64,000 bases of DNA, from assembly GCA_036504155.1 (NCBI GenBank), contig DASXVQ010000138.1, forward strand, positions 1 through 64,000, read 5' to 3'. Both the position numbers and the translations under genes were made by a program. This document shows positions 17,260-25,225 of this stretch, piece by piece (positions within the stretch are counted from its first letter, which is position 1; each line of letters begins with the position of its first letter). Under the pieces are notes generated by a model. It made no database searches, had not been told where the DNA came from, and worked only from the letters and a program-made list of their open reading frames with translations. The stretch comes from JACRCT01 sp036504155. GTDB taxonomy: Bacteria; Myxococcota; Myxococcia; Myxococcales; UBA5297.

Positions 17260-18894
17260 CTACAGCAGCCCGACGATCTTGCCGTCCCGGAGGTCCAGGC
17301 TCTCCGCCAGCGGCTTCTTCGGCAGGCCGGGCATGCGCAGGATGTCCCCGGTCATCACCACCACGAAGCCGGCGCCGGCGCTGATGTGCAGGCTGCGCAC
17401 GGTCACCTCGAAGTCCTGGGGCCGGCCGCGCAGCTTCGGGTCGTCGCTGAGCGAGTTCTGGGTCTTGGCGATGCAGATCGGCAGCTTCTCGTAGCCCAGC
17501 CGCCGCAGGTCCTCCAGGTCGCGCTCGGCCTGCTTGCTGAAGACCACCTTGCGCGCGCCGTACATCTTGCTGGCCACCGTGAACACCTTCTCCGGCAGCG
17601 GCGCCTCCAGCGCGTAGAGCGGGTGGAAGGGCTTGTGCTCGTGCTCGGCGAACTCCACCACCGCCCTGGCCAGGTCCAGCGCTCCCTCGCCGCCGCGGGC
17701 GAAGTGCTCGCTGACCGCGAAGGGCACCCCCAGCTGCTGGCAGCGCCGGCGCACGACCTCGATCTCCTCCGCGGTGTCGGTGGCGAACTTGTTGAGGGCC
17801 ACGATGGGCTGCTCGCCGAACTCGTGGATGTTCTCGACGTGCTTCTCCAGGTTGGGCAGCCCCGCCGCGACCGCGGCCGGGTCGGCCCGGCCGAGCTGGT
17901 CTAGCGCGTGGCCGCCGTGGAACTTGAGCGCGCGCACCGTGGCCACCAGCACCACCGCCGCGGTGTCCAGGCCCGCGGCGCGGCACTTGATGTCGAAGAA
18001 CTTCTCCGCGCCCAGGTCGAAGGCGAAGCCCGCCTCGGTGATGGCCCAGTCGCCCAGGTGCAGCGCCAGGCGCGTGGCCAGCAGGCTGTTGCAGCCGTGG
18101 GCGATGTTGGCGAACGGGCCGCCGTGCACGAACGCCGGCACTCCCTCCACCGACTGGACCAGGTTGGGCTTCAGCGCGTCGGCGAGCAGGGCGATCATCG
18201 CGCCCGCCGCGCCCAGGTCCTTGGCGGTCACCGGCTTGCCGTCGTAGGTGAACGCCACCAGCGTGCGGTCGATGCGCCGGCGCAGGTCCTCGGCGTCCTC
18301 GGCCAGGCAGAGCATGGCCATCACCTCGGAGGCGGCGGTGATGTCGAAGCCGGTCTCGCGGGGCACGCCCTCCTTGTGGCCGCCCAGGCCGATGACGGTG
18401 CGGCGCAGCGCGCGGTCGTTCATGTCCAGGCAGCGCCGCCAGAGGATGCGCCGCGGGTCGATGCCCAGCGGGTTGCCGAAGTAGAGGTGGTTGTCGATCA
18501 TCGCGGCCAACAGGTTGTTGGCTGTGGTGATGGCGTGGAAGTCGCCGGTGAAGTGCAGGTTGATGCGCTCGGCCGGCTGCACCGTCGCCGCCCCGCCGCC
18601 GACCGCGCCGCCCTTGACGCCCAGGCACGGCCCCAGCGACGGCTCGCGCAGCGCCAGCACCGGCGCCTCGCCGAGCTTGGCCAGCGCCTGCGCCAGGCCG
18701 ATGGACGTCGTGGTCTTGCCCTCGCCGGCGGGCGTGGGGGTGATGGCCGAGACCAGCACCAGGCGGCCGCGGCCCGGCCGGGTGCGCGGGTGCGCGAGGA
18801 TCTTGGGGTCCACCTTGGCGACGTCGCGCCCGTAGGGTTCCCACTCGGAGTCCGTCAGGCCGAGCTGCGCTGCGATGTCCGCGATGGGCTTCAT
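17260..18894 (-). CDS. fhs: Formate-tetrahydrofolate ligase
   Basis: This 544-residue protein matches the usual length and sequence of the enzyme that makes 10-formyl-tetrahydrofolate from formate, ATP and tetrahydrofolate. It starts MKPIADIAAQLGL and has the nucleotide-binding loop TPTPAGEGKTTTSIGLAQAL at about 47-66. Other family blocks are VALNKFATDTAEEI and FVVVMTGDILRMPGL. The ATG follows GGAGG. It supplies one-carbon units for purine and formyl-methionine synthesis, or feeds formate into acetyl-CoA-type pathways. It is monocistronic here; no other folate gene is adjacent. Confidence 0.97.
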   Translation of the reverse strand: MKPIADIAAQLGLTDSEWEPYGRDVAKVDPKILAHPRTRPGRGRLVLVSAITPTPAGEGKTTTSIGLAQALAKLGEAPVLALREPSLGPCLGVKGGAVGGGAATVQPAERINLHFTGDFHAITTANNLLAAMIDNHLYFGNPLGIDPRRILWRRCLDMNDRALRRTVIGLGGHKEGVPRETGFDITAASEVMAMLCLAEDAEDLRRRIDRTLVAFTYDGKPVTAKDLGAAGAMIALLADALKPNLVQSVEGVPAFVHGGPFANIAHGCNSLLATRLALHLGDWAITEAGFAFDLGAEKFFDIKCRAAGLDTAAVVLVATVRALKFHGGHALDQLGRADPAAVAAGLPNLEKHVENIHEFGEQPIVALNKFATDTAEEIEVVRRRCQQLGVPFAVSEHFARGGEGALDLARAVVEFAEHEHKPFHPLYALEAPLPEKVFTVASKMYGARKVVFSKQAERDLEDLRRLGYEKLPICIAKTQNSLSDDPKLRGRPQDFEVTVRSLHISAGAGFVVVMTGDILRMPGLPKKPLAESLDLRDGKIVGLL

Positions 18895-19067
18895 GGAGCC
18901 TCCGAGGCTGCGCTGGGGGCCCAAGGCTTATGGCCAAAATGCGCGGAGCCCAAGCCTCAAAACCGGGCCGGGCAACCACCTGATTTTCTTTGGCTATTCT
19001 TGGCGGCCTCGGGCCCGAATTCGGTAACGGGCCGGATTCACTCGGGGTTTTCTCGACGCGCCCGCAT

Positions 19068-19264
19068 CTATATATGGGTGAGCCACGTCCTCGTCGATTC
19101 GAAGCGCGCCAACGACAACGCCAGCGCCTTGGGCCCCACGTTCGTGACGGTCACCGAGAGCCGAGCGGCGAGACGACTGCGGAGACCTTCAGCGGCGCCT
19201 CGACCTCCAGGGGCGGCGGCTTCGGCGGCGACGCGGTCACTGCTCCCGGAATCGCGAGGAGCAT
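19068..19264 (-). pseudogene. Decayed fragment of an envelope-type protein
   Basis: Two overlapping minus-strand frames read like one broken protein. One frame gives LEVEAPLKVSAVVSPLGSR and then a stop. The other gives RLSVTVTNVGPKALALSLAR, then FESTRTWLTHI and a stop at 19068. Joined, they resemble a beta-sandwich with a TVTN-G-K-ALAL strand. A single frameshift near 19160 would explain it. No other copy is in the window, and the call rests on sequence character alone. Confidence 0.3.
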
Positions 19265-19340
19265 GCCTGGGCAACGCTCTGCGCGAAGGTGTGCCGCCCG
19301 CCGCACGAGCGCGACAGGCCGCCACTTGGAAGGCTCGGCT

Positions 19341-20102
19341 GGCCAGTTGGGGACTGCCCCTCCCGTCCTCCCCGTCGCAGACGGGAGAACAGAACTAGCC
19401 CGGGTTCTTCCGCTGCTCCGGTGAGGCGATCGCGTCTGCTCGGCGCGACCTCTTGCGCGACACGGAAATCCGCTTGGAGGTCCGTCCACGTGTCACGCCG
19501 AGGTATCGCCGAAGGCAACCAACGGGCTCCTCCCCGGAGCCCCGAGTGGACTTGGCTTGGGTCCTTGCATCCCGCTGCGACGGGGAGGCGGGGGTGGGGC
19601 GCCGTCGGTGGCGGCGATTTGGTGCAACCAAGACGGCCAGTTGGGGACCGCCCCTCCCGTCCCTCCCCGTCGCAGACGGGAGAACAGAACCAGCCCGGGT
19701 TCTCTCACTGCTCCGGTGAGGCGATCGCGTCTGCTCGGCGCGACCTCTTGCGTGACACGGAAATCCGCTTGGAGGACCGTCCACGTGTCACGCCGAGGAT
19801 CGCCGAAGGCAACCAACGGGCTCCTCCCCGGAGCCCCGAGTGGACTTGGCTTGGGTCCTTGCCATCCCGCTGCGACGGGGAGGCGGGGGTGGGGCGGTGC
19901 GTCGGTGGCGACGACTTGGTGCAAACCAAGACGGCCAGTTGGGGACTGCCCCTCCCGTCCTCCCCGTCGCAGACGGGAGAACAGAACCAGCCCGGGTTCT
20001 TCCGCTGCTCCGGTGAGGCGATCGCGTCTGCTCGGCGCGACCTCTTGCGCGACACGGAAATCCGCTTGGAGGTCCGTCCACGTGTCACGCCGAGGATCGC
20101 CG
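19341..20102. repeat. 294-298 bp tandem repeat, about 2.6 copies
   Basis: Copies begin GGCCAGTTGGGGAC at 19341, 19635 and 19933. The first two run through to ACCAAGACGG; the third stops after ACGCCGAGGATCGCCG near 20102. Copies are about 95% alike. Each has an internal hairpin (CTCCCGTC/GACGGGAG). The two full copies carry a 14-bp inverted pair, CCTCCCCGTCGCAG (19367, 19662) and CTGCGACGGGGAGG (19575, 19870), delimiting about 222 bp. Period differences of 294 and 298 bases shift the reading frame, so open frames across it are not a protein. The whole gap 18895-20191 holds no intact gene. The only AT-rich spot is CATCTATATATGGG at 19065-19078. Confidence 0.85.
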
Positions 20103-20112
20103 CACCTAGGGT

Positions 20113-20136
20113 GCATCGACATTCTTCCTTCGATGC
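20113..20136 (+). promoter_or_regulatory. Inverted repeat upstream of the 20192 gene
   Basis: GCATCGA (20113-20119) and TCGATGC (20130-20136) form a perfect 7-bp inverted repeat in the leader or promoter of the next gene. It could be an operator or a leader hairpin. Confidence 0.25.
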
Positions 20137-20191
20137 GACATTTTCCGCGCGCTTCCATCAGCAGGTCGAACCCCAAGAGACGAGGCACCTC

Positions 20192-21577
20192 ATGTCGCAT
20201 CGCGTCCTCCCCCTGACAGCGCTCCTCCTCGCGTTCTCGACCAGCGCCTTCGCCGCCGGCGAGGAGCTGGCCGCCAAGGCCATCGAGATCGCCAAGAACT
20301 CGAGCAACGCCAACAAGGGCGCTCAGTTCGGCGAGGTGCTCGCGGGCTCCGGCAAGTCGGCGGAGTGGACCGTCGAGCTCGCCAGCGGCACCTGGTACTC
20401 CTTCGGCCTGCGCACCGACGCCAAGAAGGCGACGCTGGTGCTCTTCGCGCCCAACAGCAAGGAGAAGGTCTTCGAGCAGCGCGCCCGGGACCAGCAGGTG
20501 GTCGTCCGCCAGCTCGCCTCGATGGCCGGCACCTACAAGGTGCTGGTGAAGATGGACCCCTCCTCCGAGGCGCGGGTCGCCATCTTCGCCGAGCCCAAGA
20601 GCGCCGGGGGAGACCCGCTCGCCGACCGCGCGCTCAGCTTCACCCGCAAGACCGCCGTCGGGGCCAAGCAGGTCGGCCCGGTGCTCGCGGCCTCCGGCCG
20701 GCAGGTCGAGTGGCGCGTCGAGCTCGAATCCGGCCAGTGCTACTGGTTCGGCGCCGAGACCTCCGGCAAGGGGCTCGCCGAGTACCTGTTCGATCCCGGC
20801 GACCACAAGATCGCCCAGGTGGAGCCGAACCAGCCGGAGGGGATGCTGTACTACTGCGCCACCATCAACGGCTCCCACAAGCTCATCGCGCGAACGCTGC
20901 CGCCCTCGGACATCCGGGTGGCCGTCTTCGGCAAGGAGCGCAACGCCGACGAGGAGAAGAAGGCCCAGAACCCGTCGCTCGCGCCGTCGCTGGCCTGCGC
21001 CGACGCGGGCGCGGAGGGCACCGGCTCCCTCGTCGTCAGCTGCGGGGGCTGCGGCGCGATGGACCTGTGGATCGACGGGCAGCACCAGGCCATGCCGGTG
21101 GGCACGACCTCCTGGCAGGTCGACGGCCTGGCCGCGGGCTGCCACACGGTGAAGGTGAACGGCTGGACGAGCCCGTTCCACTACGACCTCTGGTACGACG
21201 GCAGGGCGACCGTGGGCAGCTGGCAGATCTTCCGCTACCAGTCCCGCGCCGGGCAGTTCGAGTTCGTGGGCAAGAGCAACATCGCCCCGCCGCCGCCGCG
21301 CATCTCCGCCGAGGCGGTCGGCGAGGCCGCCGAGTTCGTCCGCGACGCCCTCGACGACAACAAGGACGACGACAGTCGCTGCCAGAGCAAGCTCTCCGGA
21401 AAGCTCGAGTCGCTGCGCGACATGCTTGGCGACCTGCGCCGCGGCGAGGGCGACCTCGACAAGACCGTCCGCAAGCTCCGGGACACCATCGACTACGTCA
21501 CCGACGAGTGCCACAAGAGGCACGGCGGGCGGATCAACAAGAGCCTGCGCAAGGCGCTCGAAGCCCTGCGCTACTAG
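20192..21577 (+). CDS. Secreted protein with duplicated beta domain, unknown
   Basis: This 461-residue protein has a signal peptide (1-22, ending AFAAG). Two repeats of a pre-peptidase-like beta fold follow: VLAGSGKSAEWTVELASGTW at about 50-69, and VLAASGRQVEWRVELESGQC at about 168-187. A Cys-containing beta region (SCGGCGAMDLWIDGQ) and a helical, acidic C-terminus (about 375-461) complete it. The ATG at 20192 is used because everything upstream in the frame is tandem-repeat DNA. It is probably periplasmic or surface exposed. No enzyme motif is visible and no family was assigned. Confidence 0.75.
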   Translation: MSHRVLPLTALLLAFSTSAFAAGEELAAKAIEIAKNSSNANKGAQFGEVLAGSGKSAEWTVELASGTWYSFGLRTDAKKATLVLFAPNSKEKVFEQRARDQQVVVRQLASMAGTYKVLVKMDPSSEARVAIFAEPKSAGGDPLADRALSFTRKTAVGAKQVGPVLAASGRQVEWRVELESGQCYWFGAETSGKGLAEYLFDPGDHKIAQVEPNQPEGMLYYCATINGSHKLIARTLPPSDIRVAVFGKERNADEEKKAQNPSLAPSLACADAGAEGTGSLVVSCGGCGAMDLWIDGQHQAMPVGTTSWQVDGLAAGCHTVKVNGWTSPFHYDLWYDGRATVGSWQIFRYQSRAGQFEFVGKSNIAPPPPRISAEAVGEAAEFVRDALDDNKDDDSRCQSKLSGKLESLRDMLGDLRRGEGDLDKTVRKLRDTIDYVTDECHKRHGGRINKSLRKALEALRY

Positions 21578-21590
21578 GACTCGCAGCCGG

Positions 21591-22226
21591 TCAGCTCGCC
21601 TCGACGGTGAGGGCGCCCGTCGCCTTGTCGAGCGTCACCTGGAAGGACAGCGGCTTCTCGTTGCGGCGGCTGGTGAAGTACAGGTGCGTGCCCGAGAGCC
21701 GCGCCCGGTACTGCTTCGCGCCGTCCTCCTCGGAGTCGAGGCAGACCTTGGCCTCCAGGTGCCAGTAGGTCTGGACGAGCTGCGCCTCGACGAGGAAGAG
21801 CACGAGCTCCCGCGGCCTGGCCTTCAGCGCGGCGCTGTGGACGGTGCCCATCCGCGTGACGCCGGAGCGGGTGCCGTCGGCGCGCTCCAGGTCGCCGAAG
21901 TGCTCGCCGGAGACGACCACCCGGCGCCTCTCGCGGTCGATGGCGAGCAGCGGCTTGCCGGCGAGGTCGTACTTGGCGAGGTGGGGCACGCGCTCGAGCT
22001 TCGAGAGGTCGGCGACGGCCGCGACGTGCTTGCCGGACGCCTCCTCCTCGGCCGACGAGGTGTAGCCCTGCCAGGGGCTCTGGCCGCGGTCGATCGCGAG
22101 CTCCGCGAGGCAGCGCTGGGGGGCCGGCGTGGAGTCCATGGGCTTGTCCTTGGCGGGAGGCGTCGCGGGTGCGGGCGCGGCCGCGCTGCAGAGGAGGAAG
22201 GCGAGGGCGAGGCCAGCGTGGCTCAT
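21591..22226 (-). CDS. Secreted protein of unknown function
   Basis: This 211-residue protein has a signal peptide (LALAFLLCSAAAPAPA). The remainder is beta-rich: VVVSGEHFGDLERADG, ELVLFLVEAQLVQTYW and SGTHLYFTSRRN. The ATG at 22226 has GGAG seven bases upstream, and a TACAAT -10-like box lies at about 22249. Longer in-frame starts would run into the MITE-like element. It converges with the previous gene, with 13 bp between stops. No family recognised. Confidence 0.65.
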   Translation of the reverse strand: MSHAGLALAFLLCSAAAPAPATPPAKDKPMDSTPAPQRCLAELAIDRGQSPWQGYTSSAEEEASGKHVAAVADLSKLERVPHLAKYDLAGKPLLAIDRERRRVVVSGEHFGDLERADGTRSGVTRMGTVHSAALKARPRELVLFLVEAQLVQTYWHLEAKVCLDSEEDGAKQYRARLSGTHLYFTSRRNEKPLSFQVTLDKATGALTVEAS

Positions 22227-22276
22227 CGGGCGGCTCCGGGAGGCGGGCATTGTAGCCGCAGCCGCTGGCCCCAACC

Positions 22277-22477
22277 CTGCTGTCACCCCACATCTCTTCC
22301 AGAGGTTCTCACCGGTTCCCCCGCATGACGGCGGCGATGGGTAGAGCCCGGCCTCCGTGCCGGGACGTGTCGGTCGGTTGGTCGGTTGGTCGTGCCAGCG
22401 GCCGAGAAAGGCCGCCCCCGCCACGGAGGGCGGGCTCTACCCACCTTCCGCCGACTGAAGATGTGGGGTGACAGCAG
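22277..22477. mobile_element. MITE-like element with 19-bp perfect terminal repeats and 10-bp duplication
   Basis: CTGCTGTCACCCCACATCT (22277-22295) and AGATGTGGGGTGACAGCAG (22459-22477) are perfect inverted copies. The element is flanked on both sides by GGCCCCAACC (22267-22276 and 22478-22487), a 10-bp direct repeat typical of a target-site duplication. Inside is a second inverted pair, GGGTAGAGCCCGGCCTCCGT (22339-22358), and its imperfect complement ending near 22442. It is 201 bp with no coding capacity. It sits in the divergent promoter region between the secreted-protein gene and the glycosylase gene. Confidence 0.85.
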
Positions 22478-22496
22478 GGCCCCAACCGTTTGAGGC

Positions 22497-23366
22497 ATGA
22501 GACTGCCGGTCCGCGGGCCGTTTCACCTCGAGGCCACCGTGCGGCTGCTCCAGCGGCGGCCGGCGAACCGCATCGACGCCTGGGACGGCAGCCGCTACTG
22601 GCGCGTGCTGCGCGTGGGCCGGACGCCGGTGGTCTGCAGCGTGCGCAACGAGGGGAGCCTCGACGAGCCGCGGCTGGAGCTCGAGACGAGCGCACCCGCC
22701 GCCGCCGGAATCGGCCGCCTGCTCTCGAGGATCCTGGGCCTGGACTGCGACCCGAGCTTCGACTTGCCGCAGGTGGGCCAGCCCAAGCTCCGTGCCATCG
22801 GACGGGCGCTGAGAGGGGCGAGGCCGCCGCGGTTCCCGAGCTTGTTCGAGTCGTTCTGCCGCGTCGTCCCCTACCAGCAGGTGAGCCTCGACGCCGGCGG
22901 AGCGGTCGCCGGCAGGTTGGTGGAGCGCTTCGGCCAGCGAGTCGGGGACCTCTGGGGCTTTCCCGAGGCAGCCGAGGTCCTCGCCGCCTCGCCCGAGGAC
23001 TTCGCCGGGATCGGCTTGAGTCGCACCAAGGTGGCGACGCTGCAGAACGTGGCGAGGCTGCTGGCCAGCGGCGAGCTTCGCGAGGACGAGCTGGAGCGGA
23101 TGTCCACGGAGGCCGCGCTGCGCCGGCTGGATGCCCTGCCTGGAGTCGGTCCCTGGACCGCGGCGCTCGTCCTGCTGCGCGGGCTGCGGCGGATGGACGT
23201 GTTCCCCGCGGCGGACGCCGGCGTCCAGCGGGGCCTGCGCAGGATCCTCGGCGACGGCGCAGCGATCGAACCGCTGGTCGAGCGCCTGGGCGAGCGGCGC
23301 GGCTACCTCTACTTCTACGTGCTCGGCGCGCAGCTCCTGGAGAGAGGCCTCATCCATTCGGCGTAG
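22497..23366 (+). CDS. AlkA-like DNA-3-methyladenine glycosylase (HhH-GPD)
   Basis: This 289-residue base-excision repair enzyme has a helix-hairpin-helix followed by the catalytic aspartate. LDALPGVGPWTAALVLLRGL (211-230) precedes MDVFPAADAGVQRGL, whose Asp240 matches the catalytic position. The upstream VPYQQVSLDAGGAVAGRLVE is the usual family helix pair, and an AlkA-like N-terminal beta domain precedes it. It would remove alkylated purines. The ATG lies 19 bp after the MITE-like element, whose insertion has replaced the former upstream promoter region. The next gene starts 21 bp downstream. Confidence 0.85.
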   Translation: MRLPVRGPFHLEATVRLLQRRPANRIDAWDGSRYWRVLRVGRTPVVCSVRNEGSLDEPRLELETSAPAAAGIGRLLSRILGLDCDPSFDLPQVGQPKLRAIGRALRGARPPRFPSLFESFCRVVPYQQVSLDAGGAVAGRLVERFGQRVGDLWGFPEAAEVLAASPEDFAGIGLSRTKVATLQNVARLLASGELREDELERMSTEAALRRLDALPGVGPWTAALVLLRGLRRMDVFPAADAGVQRGLRRILGDGAAIEPLVERLGERRGYLYFYVLGAQLLERGLIHSA

Positions 23367-23373
23367 CGGATGG

Positions 23374-23379
23374 CACAAT
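23374..23379 (+). promoter_or_regulatory. -10-like box 7 nt before the 23387 start
   Basis: CACAAT ends seven bases before the ATG at 23387, and no ribosome site is present. It matches the pattern of short-leader starts seen at several genes here. Confidence 0.3.
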
Positions 23380-23386
23380 CGCCGCC

Positions 23387-24472
23387 ATGCGCCCGTCCGA
23401 CCTCGCGTTGCTCACCTTGGCCTTGTGCACCGCTTGCACGACGGTCGGCACCCGGCCCGCGAACCGCCGCGCCGGACCCGAGAACGTCGAGGCCTGCCCC
23501 GGCGCACGCTGGACCGGAGAGATCGCGAGCTACGACCTCGCCTCGGGAGAGGCCACGCTGGCGGTCGACGCCGCGCCCGGCGCCGGCGAGCGGATCGTGG
23601 CGGTCTTGCACCGCACCGGCTTCACGGACCGTCCCGTCGAGGCCGTCCTCGAGACCTCCGCGGACGGCCTGGCTTGGTCCGCGGTCGCCGGCAAGGGCCT
23701 CGTCTGCTGGTCCTCGGACAGCGGCAACAACGGAGAGCTGGGCGAGTCGGCGCGCGACTGCGTGGGCCTCAAGCAGATTCGCCTGGGCTATGAGGTCCCG
23801 GCGACGGCCGCCGCGGCGAGCCCGCGCTTCCGGCTGGTCCTGCGCGCTGCCGGGACGGGCGAGAAGGCGACCGGCCGCGCGCGCGTGCAGGTCGTCCCCG
23901 GGGCCTGCCGCGGCCTCGACGTCTGCTGGCGCGCCAGCGGCAACAACTGCGACGGGGCGCCCCTGTCGAACTGCGACGAGGACGAGGCCGGGCACCTGCG
24001 CTGCCCCACCAGCGTCGGGTCCGAGGCGCACGACTCCTGCTGCTCGCGCTGGGGCGAAGACGCGTTCCTCTGCGGCCGCTGCGGCAGCGCGGTGAGCGAC
24101 CGGGCGAACCTCGCGGGGTGCATGGTGGCCGACCCGCCCGCGGGCCTCGAGCCCCGGCTGCGCAGCAAGCCCGCCGACGGCTTCCCCGGCGGCTACATCC
24201 CCTGCCGCGGCGAGTGGGACATGGCCTTCCGCGACGTCGCCGCGGTGCCCTCGCGGCTGTGGAGCTTCGACTTCGACCCGCTGGACCTCACCTGGCGCCC
24301 CACCGAGATCACCCGGTCCGCCTCGGTGCGCGGCAAGCCCGCGGCGGTCCCGCTTCCCGGGGCCTTCCTGTTCCCGGCCGACGCGAAGGTGAGGACCATC
24401 GACGCGGAGCTGGGCTGGTGCGCCTCGGGAAGGTGGAGCGAAGCGGCGCCGGGCGTGGCACGCTGCGAGTGA
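23387..24472 (+). CDS. Cys-rich lipoprotein, unknown
   Basis: This 361-residue protein has a lipobox LALCTAC (Cys17). A beta-rich first half (to about 165) is followed by a Cys-dense segment (about 175-235: RGLDVCWRASGNNCDG, SCCSRWGEDAFLCGRCGSA) that suggests disulfide-stabilised loops in the periplasm or on the surface. The C-terminal part carries WDMAFRDVAAVPSRLWSFD. It starts 21 bp after the glycosylase but has its own -10-like box. No family recognised. Confidence 0.7.
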   Translation: MRPSDLALLTLALCTACTTVGTRPANRRAGPENVEACPGARWTGEIASYDLASGEATLAVDAAPGAGERIVAVLHRTGFTDRPVEAVLETSADGLAWSAVAGKGLVCWSSDSGNNGELGESARDCVGLKQIRLGYEVPATAAAASPRFRLVLRAAGTGEKATGRARVQVVPGACRGLDVCWRASGNNCDGAPLSNCDEDEAGHLRCPTSVGSEAHDSCCSRWGEDAFLCGRCGSAVSDRANLAGCMVADPPAGLEPRLRSKPADGFPGGYIPCRGEWDMAFRDVAAVPSRLWSFDFDPLDLTWRPTEITRSASVRGKPAAVPLPGAFLFPADAKVRTIDAELGWCASGRWSEAAPGVARCE

Positions 24473-24566
24473 GCCGGGCGCGGGATGCAATCGCCGGCCG
24501 CCCGGCCCGTAGGAGAATCTGAGGCCCGGCGATCACTCGGGTTTCCGCTGGAGGAGGCGAAGCGCG

Positions 24567-24935
24567 ATGAACCTGATCCTGAACCTGCTCTGGGCCGTCA
24601 TCGGCGGCGGCTTCATCACGGCCCTCGAGTACCTGCTCGCCGGGCTCCTGTGCTGCGTGACGATCGTCGGCATCCCGTTCGGCCTGCAGTGCTTCAAGAT
24701 CGCCGGGCTGGCGCTCTTCCCGTTCGGCAAGGACTTCCAGGCCGACCGCAGCGTCCTCTCCTTCCCGTTCAACGTCCTCTGGTTCCTCTTCGCCGGCCTG
24801 TGGATCTTCCTGAGCCACGTCGCCCTGGCCGTGCCGCTGGCCATCTCGATCATCGGCATCCCGTTCGCCTACCAGCACCTGAAGCTGGGGATGCTCGCGC
24901 TGACGCCGTTCGGCGCGCGAATCACCCGGGCCTAG
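24567..24935 (+). CDS. YccF-family inner membrane protein
   Basis: This 122-residue protein has two copies of the YccF (DUF307-type) pattern: a hydrophobic helix ending in TIVGIPFGLQCFKIAGLALF, and a second ending in SIIGIPFAYQHLKLGMLAL. FPFGKDF follows the first copy and LTPFGARI the second. Length and repeats match the family, a membrane protein of unknown function. A GAGG-containing ribosome site precedes the ATG. It converges with the sigma-factor remnant. Confidence 0.92.
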   Translation: MNLILNLLWAVIGGGFITALEYLLAGLLCCVTIVGIPFGLQCFKIAGLALFPFGKDFQADRSVLSFPFNVLWFLFAGLWIFLSHVALAVPLAISIIGIPFAYQHLKLGMLALTPFGARITRA

Positions 24936-24949
24936 AGGCGCCGAGCGCT

Positions 24950-25155
24950 TCAGCCTCCGGCCGCCGCCGAGACCGCCGCCAGCGTCGCCTCGGCCTGCGC
25001 CAGGTGCCGGCGCGCCTTGCGCCCCTCGCCGCCTCGGTCCGGGCGTAGCCGCGCACGGTGCGGGCCACCGCCGCCCCGTGGGCTTCGAGGAGGGCGAGGA
25101 AGCGCGGGTGGAGGCTTTCGGCCATCGGCAGCTCGAGCGTCGTCGGCGCGTTCAC
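24950..25155 (-). pseudogene. Truncated ECF sigma-factor remnant with frameshift
   Basis: From a GTG at 25155 the frame reads HPRFLALLEAHGAAVARTVRG, then GYARTEA, the look of ECF sigma region 2. Sense is then lost. A +1 frame resumes as GRKARRHLAQAEATLAAVSA and stops at 24950. The conserved -10-recognition part is absent, so an internal deletion plus frameshift is likely. AAACCTTACA lies on the complementary strand upstream, reminiscent of an ECF -35 element. Alternatively, one short unrelated gene with a sequencing error is possible. Confidence 0.4.
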
Positions 25156-25225
25156 GCCGGGATCAGTCTCGGGAGCCGAGCAAACCTTACAAACGGCCGC
25201 GGGGCCACCGCCGGCCCGGGCGGGC

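Noticed and set aside
19341..20102. A CRISPR array
   Set aside because: Units are about 295 bp with no short repeat-spacer alternation, and no cas gene is near.
19289..20191. Open frames through the 294-298 bp tandem repeat as an extended N-terminus or repeat protein
   Set aside because: Repeat periods break the reading frame, and the signal peptide of the downstream gene begins at 20192.
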